A DNA stretch of 64,000 bases from NCBI RefSeq assembly GCF_022865125.1, contig NZ_CP094828.1, forward strand, positions 620,001 through 684,000. Direction: 5' to 3'. This document shows positions 54,489 to 63,733 of this stretch, one piece after another. The position numbers and the translations under genes are program-made. How positions within the stretch are numbered: position 1 is the first letter of the stretch; every line of letters begins with the position of its first letter. The stretch is from Acuticoccus sp. I52.16.1. Its GTDB lineage: Bacteria > Pseudomonadota > Alphaproteobacteria > Rhizobiales > Amorphaceae. The notes under the pieces are model-generated. The model worked only from the letters and a program-made list of their open reading frames with translations, was not told the DNA's origin and did no database searches.

Positions 54489-57400
54489 TCAGAGGATGAA
54501 ATCATCCGCGCCGAGCGTGGTGACGCCGTTGAGCTGGAGCTGCACCTCGATCGCGCGGTCGTCGTCGGTGTTGACGCTGACGATGGTGCTGCCGCCATAC
54601 ACCGCGAAGCCGACCGTCCCCGCCGCCGCGACCGACCCCGTCCCCACGAAGGCGAAGGCCTGGTCCCCGTCCAGCCCGGCGTCGGCATCGAGCGCGGTGA
54701 GGTCGATCCGGTCCTCTCCGGGGACGAAGTCGCGGACCATGTCGCGCCGGGCGAATCCGTAGCCCGAATCGCCCGCGCCGATGACGACCGTGTCGGCCCC
54801 CTCGCCCAGAACGAGGTGGTCGGATCCCGCGCCGCCCGTCAGCGTGTCGTCGCCGGCGCCGCCGACCAGCGTGTCGCGCCCGCCGCCGCCGAACAGCCGG
54901 TCCGCCCCGCCCTCGCCGCGGATGTCGTTGGCGCCGTCGTTGCCGATCATCGTGTTGCGCAGCTCGTTGCCGTAGCCGGCACGGGCGCCGCCGCGGAACT
55001 CCATCCGCTCCACGTTGTCCCCCAGCACGAAGGTCTGCGCGTAGGTGACGACCGTATCGTAGCCGGACGAGGCCGCCTCGACGACGACGTCGTTGCGCAG
55101 GCCGACGATGTAGACGTCGTCGCCCGCGCCGCCGATCATCGTATCGTTGCCGGCGCCGCCGTTCAGCGTGTCGCCCCCGCCCCCGCCCAGCATGTAGTCG
55201 TCGCCCGCCTCGCCGCTCAGGGGGTTGGCGAGGGCGTTGCCCACCAGTGTATTGGCCGCGTCGTTCCCCGTGCCGGACCGCGCGGCGTTGAGCAGCTCCA
55301 GCCGCTCCACATGGGCGCCGAGGGTGAAGTCGACGTAGGTGCTCACCGTGTCGAACCCGGCGCCGGCCTCCTCGCGCACGATATCGCCGGCATTGCCGAC
55401 GACGTAGCGATCGTCCCCCGCACCGCCGAGCATGCGGTCGGCGCCGCCGCCCCCGTCGAGCGAATCGTTCCCCGCCCCGCCGGCGATATAATCGTCGCCG
55501 CCTTCGCCGAAGAGGCGGTTGTCGCGGCCGCTGCCGAGGATCGTGTTCCGGTCCGCTGTCCCCCGCGCCCAAGCGGCCGCGCCCTGTAACAGCACCCGCT
55601 CCACATGGTCCGGCAAAGCCAGACTCACCGTGGTCTCCACCGTGTCGATCCCGCCGCCGGCGCGCTCGACGATCCGGTCGCCGGCACTGTCGATCCGGTA
55701 GAGGTCGTCGCCCGCACCGCCGTCCAGCGTGTCATGGCCGGCCGCACCGTCCAGCGTGTCGTCGCCGCGCCCACCGCCGAGGCGATTGGCGCCGGCGGTT
55801 CCGGTCAGCCGGTCGTCCCCGTCCCCGGTCACCGCATGCTCGATGACCGACCCGGCGGCGACCTCGAACGCCACCCCGTCGATCGTCCCCGCGCGGCCGG
55901 GCTCCAGGTGGACGACGCTGTCGGAGAAGACCGCTGCGGCGTTGATCTCGTCGACCCCGCCGTCGGTGTCCGCCAGCACCCGGCGGCCGCCATCGGCGAA
56001 GTCGGAGAACTCCTCGGTGTAGACGTAGACGTCGCTCGCGGCGTCACGGCCGATGATGGTGAGCGCGGCGTTGGCGGCGCTGCCGGGATCGCCGAAGTAG
56101 TCGTCGGTGAAGACCAGCGTCCAGGTGCCGGCGCTCAGCTCGCCGCGGAAGGCGTTGCTGGTCAACGTGAGGTCCTGCGCGCCGTAGTCGGTGACGCCGG
56201 CGGCACCGAAATTGTCGCGCATCAATTCGCTCACCGTGCCGTCCGGTGAGACGAGCTGGATCTCCAGGTCGCTCATCCAGGTGTGCGCGAGGCCGAGGTC
56301 GATCTCGACCCGCTCCACCTCGATGTGGCCAGCGATGGTGAAGGTCATCGACGTGGTGGACAGGTCGTCGATCGTCACGCTCCCCTCGTTGGAGGCGACG
56401 TCGGCGATCACCAGACGGTCGTCGTAGCCGCCGGTTCGGCGCCAGCTCTCGGCCAGCCGCACCGCGGCCAGCGCATCGACGAGACCGAACCCGTAGTCCT
56501 CCGAGAAGTGCATCCCGCCGCCGTTCCAGGTGTCGGCGCCGTTGATGTCCCACTGGTAGCGTTCGGCGCCGGTGAGGCCGCCGTCGTCGAAGCTGTCGCC
56601 ACCGGTGTGGCGGGCGGTGGCGGCGAGGATCGCCTGTACGTCGCGGTAGCCGAGGTCGGGGTTGGCCTCCAGCATCAGCGCCACGACGCCCGTCACCATG
56701 GGCGCCGCCGCCGACGTGCCGTTGAACTGCGACGTCACGTCGTCGCCGTAATAGGAACGGTCGTAGCCGAGCCCGCCGGTGCGGTCGGTGGTGACGACGT
56801 CGCCCGGGACCGGCCCGCCGAAGGCCGAGACCAGCAGCCCCGCCCCCTCGGTCGAGTAGTGGGTGACGCGCCCGTCCCGTTCCACCGCGGCGACGGCGAT
56901 GGTCCCTTCAAACGCGGTGGTCCATGATCCGGCGGTATTGTCGAGCGCGCCGCGCCCGTTGCCGGCCGATTTCACGATGATGCCGCCCAGTCCGCCGCGC
57001 CCGGCGTCGATCACGTCGACCAGCGTGTCGTGGTAGGCGCGTTGGTTGGGGTTGAACGGCGTATCGTAGAATGGGGTGATGTAACCCCAGCTGTTGTTGA
57101 TGACGTCGTAGTTGGCGAAATTCCCGAAGGCGCCGGCGAGCGAGATCGTCGGCATGCCGGCGAGGCCGTCGCCGGAGAGGTCCGAGGCGGGGATCCCCGG
57201 CATGGAGACGAGCCGCGCGTCGTGCGCGACGCCGACCGCGCCCGCCCCGTCGCGCTGGGCGGCGATAATGCCGGCGACCGCCGTGCCGTGCGCCCCGTCG
57301 CGGTCGGGATGATAGCCGTCGACACCGCGCACCTGGAGGCTGAAGTCGTAGTTGGCGAAGAGGTCCGGGTGCAGGTAGTCGACCCCGTCGTCGAGCACGG

Positions 57401-57668
57401 CGACACGCACCCCCATGCCGGTGACGTCGTCCCACACCGCGGTCCGCCCGTCGAAGAGGTGCAGGTCACGCTGGCCCGCGGCGTTGTTGGCGAGGTGGTA
57501 CTGCGCGGTGAAATAGGGGTCGGAGGCGGGCACGACGTCGAGCATGACGCCGCCGGGGTCGTCCGCGGGCGAGATGGGTGCGGCGGTGTCCTCGCGCGCC
57601 GCGCCGTCGCGACCGGCCTGCGCCGTGGGTGAGATGGCGGGGTCGAGATCTTCTGGGCGCATGGTCAT
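54489..57668 (-). CDS. RTX-type subtilisin/kexin-like serine protease with P domain
   Basis: The 1059-residue protein has no N-terminal export signal. An S8 catalytic domain (about 60-415) has Asp93 in VAVLDDGVDYLHPDL, His127 in GAHGTAVAGIIAA, oxyanion Asn237 in KSAGNGRG and Ser319 in FNGTSAAAPMVTG. A proprotein-convertase P domain follows (about 425-545: TWMSDLEIQLVSPDGTVSEL, GTWTLVFTDDYFGDPG). The rest is calcium-binding RTX repeats (GGAGNDSLDGGGGADRM and similar) and a C-terminal module ending DDFIL, the mark of type I secretion. AGGAG lies 7 nt before the ATG. Confidence 0.92.
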   Translation of the reverse strand: MTMRPEDLDPAISPTAQAGRDGAAREDTAAPISPADDPGGVMLDVVPASDPYFTAQYHLANNAAGQRDLHLFDGRTAVWDDVTGMGVRVAVLDDGVDYLHPDLFANYDFSLQVRGVDGYHPDRDGAHGTAVAGIIAAQRDGAGAVGVAHDARLVSMPGIPASDLSGDGLAGMPTISLAGAFGNFANYDVINNSWGYITPFYDTPFNPNQRAYHDTLVDVIDAGRGGLGGIIVKSAGNGRGALDNTAGSWTTAFEGTIAVAAVERDGRVTHYSTEGAGLLVSAFGGPVPGDVVTTDRTGGLGYDRSYYGDDVTSQFNGTSAAAPMVTGVVALMLEANPDLGYRDVQAILAATARHTGGDSFDDGGLTGAERYQWDINGADTWNGGGMHFSEDYGFGLVDALAAVRLAESWRRTGGYDDRLVIADVASNEGSVTIDDLSTTSMTFTIAGHIEVERVEIDLGLAHTWMSDLEIQLVSPDGTVSELMRDNFGAAGVTDYGAQDLTLTSNAFRGELSAGTWTLVFTDDYFGDPGSAANAALTIIGRDAASDVYVYTEEFSDFADGGRRVLADTDGGVDEINAAAVFSDSVVHLEPGRAGTIDGVAFEVAAGSVIEHAVTGDGDDRLTGTAGANRLGGGRGDDTLDGAAGHDTLDGGAGDDLYRIDSAGDRIVERAGGGIDTVETTVSLALPDHVERVLLQGAAAWARGTADRNTILGSGRDNRLFGEGGDDYIAGGAGNDSLDGGGGADRMLGGAGDDRYVVGNAGDIVREEAGAGFDTVSTYVDFTLGAHVERLELLNAARSGTGNDAANTLVGNALANPLSGEAGDDYMLGGGGGDTLNGGAGNDTMIGGAGDDVYIVGLRNDVVVEAASSGYDTVVTYAQTFVLGDNVERMEFRGGARAGYGNELRNTMIGNDGANDIRGEGGADRLFGGGGRDTLVGGAGDDTLTGGAGSDHLVLGEGADTVVIGAGDSGYGFARRDMVRDFVPGEDRIDLTALDADAGLDGDQAFAFVGTGSVAAAGTVGFAVYGGSTIVSVNTDDDRAIEVQLQLNGVTTLGADDFIL

Positions 57669-58231
57669 CCGCGCACTCCTGTTGCGTGCGGGCGGCCGAT
57701 GCCCGGAGGGCCGTGGGCCAGCGACGCACCACCTCGAGACGACGTCGCCGTGCCGGCGATCGGTGTTCGTGGGGGCGGACCGGGGGATGGAGCGTGCGCG
57801 GCGGTGGCCGGCGAAGGCGCACGCGATCGCCTCCGGCCGCACGGGGGCGGCCGGCCCTGCGACGGGCACGGCTCCGACATTCTCTGATCCCACGGGCGGC
57901 GAGCGGCCGGGCCCGACCGATCACGACCGATCGGCGGAGACGCTCGAGGTTCACCCCGTCGGGCGGCGGGGGCGCGCGGGGCGCAACGGTGGGTTCGTAT
58001 CCCCCCCGTACCACCCTCCACCGCCCTCGAAACCCGAGGACGACGCTAGGGGACCAAGATTGTGCGAAGCTGTTTTTCGCCAAACGAATGGCCCGCGGCG
58101 CCGGGCGGCTTGGCGCGCCGGTCAGCCAGAGGCCAGCCCCGGTCCGGCTGCAGGACACGCCGAAGACGGCCCCGCACCGGCCCCGCCCCCCTCCCGCGCC
58201 CTTCCCCGAACTCGCGGGGACAGGGCTCGGA
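57669..58231. other. Spacer between the two RTX genes
   Basis: The 563 nt hold the leader of the protease gene and the 3' flank of the large RTX gene, both on the minus strand. Open frames here are Arg/Pro/Gly-rich and I support none. A less GC-rich patch near 58055-58085 (AAGATTGTGCGAAGCTGTTT) may be promoter sequence for the protease. No terminator hairpin with a T tract was seen. Confidence 0.45.
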
Positions 58232-61200
58232 CTAGAGGATGAAGTCGGTGCCGGTGAGGTAGGAGTTGTTGCTGAAGAGGATCTGCAACTCGATGTCGAG
58301 GTCGTCGTCGACATTGATGTAGAGGATCGAGGTGCCGTTGAAGCTGTAGTAGTTCATCTGCGCGGCCTTGGTGATCGGCCGCGTGCCGATGAACTCGAAC
58401 GCCTGATCGCCGCTGGTGGTCCGGTCGGCGTCGAGGGCGGAGAGATCGATCTTGTCTCCCTCGTTGCGGTAGAAGTCGGTGATGATGTCGCGTGTCGAGG
58501 GGGTGGCGCCGGAGTCGCCGTAGGAGACGTAGCGCAGCCGGTCCGCCCCGCTGCCCAGCGTGATCCGGTCCTGGCCGGAGTTGCCGATCAGCGTGTCGTT
58601 GCCGGGGCCGCCGATCAGCGTGTCGTTGTCGCCGCCGCCGGTGATGTAGTCGGCACCGCCCTCGCCGTAGAGGCGGTTCTGGCCGCTGTTGCCCTTGATG
58701 ACGTTGGCGAGGTCGTTGCCGGTGCCGACCGGCGTGGTCGAGCCGAGTGTCAGGTTCTCGACATGATCGGGCAAGGTGTAGCTGGGGTTGTAGGAGAGGA
58801 CGTGGTCGGTGCCGCCGCCCGCCGCCTCCACCACCAGATCGCCGTTGACGGCGACGACGTATTCGTCGTTGCCGGCGCCGCCGATCATCGTGTCGGCGTC
58901 GGCACCGCCGTTCAGCGTGTCGTTGCCGGCGCCGCCGTCGAGCGTGTCCGACCCGGCCATGCCTTGGAGGTTGTTGTCGTTGCCGTTGCCGACCAGCATG
59001 TTGGCGAGCGCGTTGCCCGTACCGGCCCGCGCGCCGGACCCCAGGATGGTCAGATTCTCGACATTGTCGCCGAGCGTGAAGTCCCGGTAGACGTAGACGA
59101 GGTCGATCCCCTCGTTCACCGCCTCGGTGATGATGTCGTCAACGGAGGAGACGGTGTACTCGTCGTCCCCCGGCCCGCCGATCATCGTATCGTCGCCGTC
59201 GTTGCCGTTGATGGTGTCGTTGCCGCCCCGGCCGAGGATATAGTCGTCGCCGGCCTTGCCGAAGAGCGTGTTGGCGAGGCCGTTACCCAGGAGCGTATTG
59301 TCGTCGGCACTGCCGATCCCGGTCGTCGCGCTGCCGAGCAGCTCCAGCCGCTCGATATTGTTGCCGAGCGTGAAGTCGAAATAGACGCCGACGGTGTCGC
59401 GGCCCTCGCCGGCCACCTCGCGCACCACGTCGGTCGAGCGCATGACGATGTAGTAGTCGTCGCCCTCCCCGCCTTCGAGCGTGTTGAAGCCCTCGCCGCC
59501 GTCCAGCGTATCGTCGCCGCCGGCGCCGACGATGGTGTCGTCGCCGTCCAGCCCGCGCAACACGTTCCCGGTGCCGTTGCCGACGATGTAGTTGTCGTAG
59601 GCGTTGCCGCTGCCGGTGATCGCGCTGCCCAGCAGCGTCAGGTGCTCGAAATTCACCGGCAGTGTGACGCCGTCGAGGGTGGTGGCGATGGTGTCCGTCC
59701 CGCCATTCGCGCTCTCGATCACGAGGTCCTCGATGCGGTCGATCACGTATGTGTCGTTGCCGTCGCCGCCGGTCATGGAATCGATGCCGCCGCCACCGTC
59801 CAGCGTGTCGGCGCCGGTGCCGCCGTCCAGCGTGTCGTTGCCGTCGTTACCGACCAGGCTGTCGTTGCCGGCGAGGCCGGTCAGCGTATTCGCCTGCGCA
59901 TTGCCGATGATGACGTTGGCGACGTTCGTCCCCATGCCGACCAAGACGGCGCCCAGCAGCGTCAGGTTCTCGATGTCGTCGTTGAGGGTGTAGTCGCGGT
60001 AGGTCTGGACCGTGTCGTTGCCGGACGACTCGATGATCGTGTCTCCGGTCGCGGCGATGACGTAGGTGTCGTTGCCGTCGCCGCCGTTCATCGTGTCGGC
60101 GCCGCCGCCGCCGTTCAGCGTATCGTTCCCGGCGCCGCCGACCAGGGCGTCGTCGCCGTCGCCGGCGTCCAGGCTGTCGTCGCCGTTGCCGCCGGACAGC
60201 GTGGTGGCGAAGTCACCGACGCTTCGCAGCGTGTTGTCGGCATTGTCGCCGATCAGCGTCGCCCCGTTGTGCACGGTGACGTTCTCGACGTCGATCAGGA
60301 TGTCGCGGCTTTCGCCTTGATACTCGATCGCGCCCGAGGAGAGGTTCACCGCCCAGTTGTTGTCGACCGGCAGGTCGATCGCCGACCATTCGAGGGTATC
60401 GATGCCGGGGCCGCCGTTCCAGGTGGCCGCCGCGGCGCCGGTGCCGTCGTTCTTGATGAGGAGGTCGTTGCCGGTGCCGCCGCCGTAGATGTCCGCCGCG
60501 CGGAAGGTGCTGCCGACCACCGTGTCGTTGCCGGAGCCACCGTCGATGGTGTCGCGGTCGGCGCCGCCGGTGATGGAATCGTTGCCGCTGCCGCCGTTGA
60601 GGACGCTGGGGCCGCCGCCGCCGATGATGGTGTCCGACCCGCCGCCGCCGTCGATCGTGTCCTCGCCGCCGCCGCCGACGAGGATGTTGGCGTAGTCGCC
60701 GACCGCGGTGATGACGTTGTTGCCGCGACTGCCGGTGACCGGCGCGTCGTGGTGGATGGTGATGTTCTCGATGTCGATCAGGATGTCGTAGCGCACGCCG
60801 TTGCGCTCGATCCGGCCGGCCTCCAGGTCGGCCGACCAGCCGGCGGCCGCGCTCGCCCCGTTCGCCCACTCCAGCGTGTCGCTGCCCGGGCCGCCGTCCC
60901 AGACGACGCCGTCGGCCCCGGCGTCGGCGTTCTTGAACAGCGTGTCGTCGCCGTCCTCGCCGAAGATGCTCTCGCCGAGGTCGCCGCCGGCGCGCAGCGT
61001 GTCGTTGCCGAGGCCGCCGCGCAGGGTGTCGAGCCCGGTGCCCCCGTCGATGTCGTCGTCGCCCAGGCCGCCGTCGAGGCTGTCCTCGGCCGCGCCGCCT
61101 TGCAGCGTGTCGTCGCCGTCCTCGCCGAAGAGCGTGTCGGTGCCGTTGTCGCCCAGGAGGAGGTCGTTGCCGGTGCCGCCGTAGAGGACGTCGGCGGAGG

Positions 61201-61858
61201 AACCGCCGTCGAGCGTATCCTGCCCGGCGGCGCCGAAGAGCGTGTCGTCGAAGGCGTCGCCCTGGACGAGGTCGTCTCCCGCTCCGCCATCCAGCCAGTC
61301 GCGGCCGCCGCCGCCCTGCAAGGTGTCGCGATCGTAGCTGCCGAGCATGCTGTCGTCGCCGTCGCCGCCTATCAGGAGGTCGTCGTCGAAGCCGCCGTGG
61401 ATCGTGTCGTTGCCGCCCTCGCCGTAGATCGTGTCGTCTTCGTAGCTGCCGATGGCCGAGTCGTTGCCGGACCCGAGGCGGATGTCGTCCTCGCCGTAGG
61501 TGCCGTGCACACTGTCGTCGCCACCGCGCGAGCGGACCGTGTCGTCGCCATAGCCGGCGAAGATGGTGTCGTTGCCGGACCCGGTCGTGATCGAGTCGGA
61601 CCGGTCCGTGCCGATGATGCTGATCGCCGCCTGCCCCTCGTACAGGAACCCCTCGAAGCCTGCGACCTTGGAGCGGACCCGGTCGACCTCGAGCCGGCCT
61701 TTGACGAAGTCGACCTCGACGACCTCGAGGCTGGCGGTCTCGAGGAGCAGCGTGTCGAACCCGTCGCCGCCGGAGAAGGTGTCGCCGGCGGCGGGGTTGG
61801 CGGCGAGGATCAGGTTGTCGCCCGCATCGCCGGTGTTGCTGGGATGGATCGTGGCCAA
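58232..61858 (-). CDS. Large RTX calcium-binding protein, type I secretion substrate
   Basis: The product of about 1208 residues is almost entirely nonapeptide RTX repeats (GGAGNDTLNGGADADTMIGG, for example). Between them a longer module recurs: a Tyr/Val strand, a TLxDNxENLTLLG-like segment and G(T/S)GNxxANxxxGN. An N-terminal part (about 1-90) has VEVDFVKGRLEVDRVRSKVA and no catalytic motif. The C terminus (YINVDDDLDIELQILFSNNS, ending TGTDFIL) matches that of the neighbouring protease. An adhesin or matrix role is inferred. The start is uncertain: TTG at 61858 has GGGGAG upstream; the frame stays open to a TTG at 61960. Confidence 0.85.
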   Translation of the reverse strand: MATIHPSNTGDAGDNLILAANPAAGDTFSGGDGFDTLLLETASLEVVEVDFVKGRLEVDRVRSKVAGFEGFLYEGQAAISIIGTDRSDSITTGSGNDTIFAGYGDDTVRSRGGDDSVHGTYGEDDIRLGSGNDSAIGSYEDDTIYGEGGNDTIHGGFDDDLLIGGDGDDSMLGSYDRDTLQGGGGRDWLDGGAGDDLVQGDAFDDTLFGAAGQDTLDGGSSADVLYGGTGNDLLLGDNGTDTLFGEDGDDTLQGGAAEDSLDGGLGDDDIDGGTGLDTLRGGLGNDTLRAGGDLGESIFGEDGDDTLFKNADAGADGVVWDGGPGSDTLEWANGASAAAGWSADLEAGRIERNGVRYDILIDIENITIHHDAPVTGSRGNNVITAVGDYANILVGGGGEDTIDGGGGSDTIIGGGGPSVLNGGSGNDSITGGADRDTIDGGSGNDTVVGSTFRAADIYGGGTGNDLLIKNDGTGAAAATWNGGPGIDTLEWSAIDLPVDNNWAVNLSSGAIEYQGESRDILIDVENVTVHNGATLIGDNADNTLRSVGDFATTLSGGNGDDSLDAGDGDDALVGGAGNDTLNGGGGADTMNGGDGNDTYVIAATGDTIIESSGNDTVQTYRDYTLNDDIENLTLLGAVLVGMGTNVANVIIGNAQANTLTGLAGNDSLVGNDGNDTLDGGTGADTLDGGGGIDSMTGGDGNDTYVIDRIEDLVIESANGGTDTIATTLDGVTLPVNFEHLTLLGSAITGSGNAYDNYIVGNGTGNVLRGLDGDDTIVGAGGDDTLDGGEGFNTLEGGEGDDYYIVMRSTDVVREVAGEGRDTVGVYFDFTLGNNIERLELLGSATTGIGSADDNTLLGNGLANTLFGKAGDDYILGRGGNDTINGNDGDDTMIGGPGDDEYTVSSVDDIITEAVNEGIDLVYVYRDFTLGDNVENLTILGSGARAGTGNALANMLVGNGNDNNLQGMAGSDTLDGGAGNDTLNGGADADTMIGGAGNDEYVVAVNGDLVVEAAGGGTDHVLSYNPSYTLPDHVENLTLGSTTPVGTGNDLANVIKGNSGQNRLYGEGGADYITGGGDNDTLIGGPGNDTLIGNSGQDRITLGSGADRLRYVSYGDSGATPSTRDIITDFYRNEGDKIDLSALDADRTTSGDQAFEFIGTRPITKAAQMNYYSFNGTSILYINVDDDLDIELQILFSNNSYLTGTDFIL

Positions 61859-62082
61859 GTCAGTGCGCGCTCCCCGGCGCGGGGCCGCCCGGCACCACGG
61901 CGCACCCTGCGCCCCGGCCCGTGCCGACCCCCGAGCGGACGCGGCGAACACGTCGACCAACGGGTCGCCCCGATGCGCCGCCTCGTCTCATGGAGGCGCA
62001 TCAGACCATATCACCCTTAGATTGAAAAGATCGAACGGCACAACTTATCGAGCCGGATCGTCGCACGGGGTATGAAGGCACG

Positions 62083-62111
62083 AAAAAGCGGCGGCCCGGT
62101 GGACCGCCGCT
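62083..62111 (-). terminator. Intrinsic terminator of tolC
   Basis: On the minus strand AGCGGCGG and CCGCCGCT form an 8-bp stem with a 9-nt loop, followed by five T residues. It lies 30 nt after the tolC stop. Confidence 0.88.
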
Positions 62112-62140
62112 CGAAAGATCGTCCGGACCGTGGCCGCCGG

Positions 62141-63517
62141 TCAGCGGCCGTCGGGGGTACCCGCGCCGTACCACTTGTTGCGCACCGAGTCGGTGTGCTC
62201 CTCCGGCCGGTAGGCGGCGACGTTGATGCCCAGCGCCGTCACGTTGAGCCGGCCGACGTTGGACAGGAGCTGGAAGGCCGCCGCATCCTTGTCGCGCTGC
62301 GCGTTGACGAGGGTGATCTGCGCGCTGATGAGGTCGCGCTGCGCATCGAGTACGTCGAGCGTGGTGCGCTGGCCGACGCGCTGCTCCTCGATCACGCCTT
62401 CCAGCGCGAGCTGCGCCGAGAACACGCCCGTCTGCGCGTTGCGGATGGAGCGGACCGAGGACTGGAAGCTCGACCACGAGGTCGCCACCGATTGGCGCAC
62501 GATGTTGCGGTTGACGTCGACCTGGAGCCGCGCCGCGCCCAGGCTCTCCTTCGATTGCCGCACCCGCGCCGAGACGAGGCCGCGCTGGTAGATCGGGATC
62601 GTCAGGTTGAGGCCGACGCGGGCGTCGTCGGTACGCTCGGTGCGGCCGACGGTCTGGAAGGTGGAGCTGGCCGACGCGGTGGCCCCCAGGCTCGGCAGGA
62701 ACTGACCTTCCAGGGTGGCGACGTTGAAGATGTTGACGTCGACATTGTGCAGCGAGGCCATGATCGCCGGGTGGCGCTGCTGGCCGACGTTGAGCGCGTC
62801 CGGCAGCGACTTGGGCAGCAGCCGCTCGACGTTGAAGTTGTCGCGCAGGTTGTTGGCGACGAGGTTGGTCTGGCGCTGGTAGGTGGCGCGGGCGGCCTCG
62901 TAGTTGGCCTCCGAGGCGTTGAGCAGCGCCTGCGACTCGGCGCGGCGGGCCTCGGCCTGCGAGACGTCGGTGCGGGTGCCCTCACCCACCTCGAAGCGGT
63001 CGCGCGCGGCGCGGACCTGCTCGCCGAGGAACTCCACATCGTCGGTCCGCAGCTTCACGATCTGGCGGAACAGCAGCACGTCGAGGAAGGACACCGCCGT
63101 CTGGAGGAGGATGTCCTGCTCGGTGACCTCGAGCTCGGAGCGCTGCGCCAGCACCGAGGCTTCGGCCTGGCGGATCGAGTTGCGGACCTGGAAGCCCTGG
63201 AAGATCGGCTGCGTCAGCTGCAGCGAGAAGCCCAGCGTGTTGCTGGCGGTGTGGCCGGCGACGAGCGGGGCGCCGTGAACCTGGGTGGTGGAGGTCAGGT
63301 ACTGGACCGAGCCTTCCACCAGCGGCCGGTTCTGTGACCGGGCGATGGCGATGTCCTCGTCGACCGAGCGGAGCTGGGCGCGGGCGACGTTGAGCTGGGG
63401 GTTGGTGGAATAAGCCGCTGCGAGTGACTCGGTCATCGTCTGCGACGACGCCGGCGTCCCGCAGACTGCGGCCAGAGTGACCGCGGCCAAGGCTGAAACT
63501 CGGATACGACTTGGCAT
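62141..63517 (-). CDS. tolC: TolC family outer-membrane channel protein
   Basis: The 458-residue protein has a signal peptide (MPSRIRVSALAAVTLAAVCG, cleavage near ASSQ). It shows the TolC internal duplication: MTESLAAAYSTNPQLNVARA with QLRSVDEDIAIARSQNRPLV in half one, and DALNVGQQRHPAIMASLHNV in half two. The helix-strand marks ISLQLTQPIFQG-like FSLQLTQPIFQGFQVRNSIR and LNLTIPIYQRGLVSARVRQS are clear, as is GQRTTLDVLDAQRDLISAQI. It gives type I secretion and RND pumps their outer-membrane exit. GAGGACGAG precedes the ATG. A terminator follows. Confidence 0.94.
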   Translation of the reverse strand: MPSRIRVSALAAVTLAAVCGTPASSQTMTESLAAAYSTNPQLNVARAQLRSVDEDIAIARSQNRPLVEGSVQYLTSTTQVHGAPLVAGHTASNTLGFSLQLTQPIFQGFQVRNSIRQAEASVLAQRSELEVTEQDILLQTAVSFLDVLLFRQIVKLRTDDVEFLGEQVRAARDRFEVGEGTRTDVSQAEARRAESQALLNASEANYEAARATYQRQTNLVANNLRDNFNVERLLPKSLPDALNVGQQRHPAIMASLHNVDVNIFNVATLEGQFLPSLGATASASSTFQTVGRTERTDDARVGLNLTIPIYQRGLVSARVRQSKESLGAARLQVDVNRNIVRQSVATSWSSFQSSVRSIRNAQTGVFSAQLALEGVIEEQRVGQRTTLDVLDAQRDLISAQITLVNAQRDKDAAAFQLLSNVGRLNVTALGINVAAYRPEEHTDSVRNKWYGAGTPDGR

Positions 63518-63733
63518 GCTCTCGTCCTCAACGAACCTGAGCATGTTCTACGGTCAGGGCAATTCGTTGAGCCAGAGTCGAGTTCCGACCGGACGGGTCA
63601 GAACGATCAGGCTACGCGCAGGTGCGTCTTTCCTGCAACGACAAATGAACGAACAATGAAGCTCGCGTGGCCGCGTGATCACAAATGCCTGTGATTGCGC
63701 CCCTGTCGCGCCGGAGCAAACTGTGGATGGTTT

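Noticed and set aside
58232-61858. Short regularly repeated DNA resembling a CRISPR array
   Set aside because: The repeats are in-frame codons for RTX nonapeptides of varied sequence with no constant repeat-spacer pattern.
57578-62020. A 1480-codon open frame on the plus strand
   Set aside because: It is the antisense image of the protease leader and the large RTX gene. The repeat-rich GC codons of RTX DNA leave the opposite strand open; its Val/Ala/Arg text has no domain pattern.
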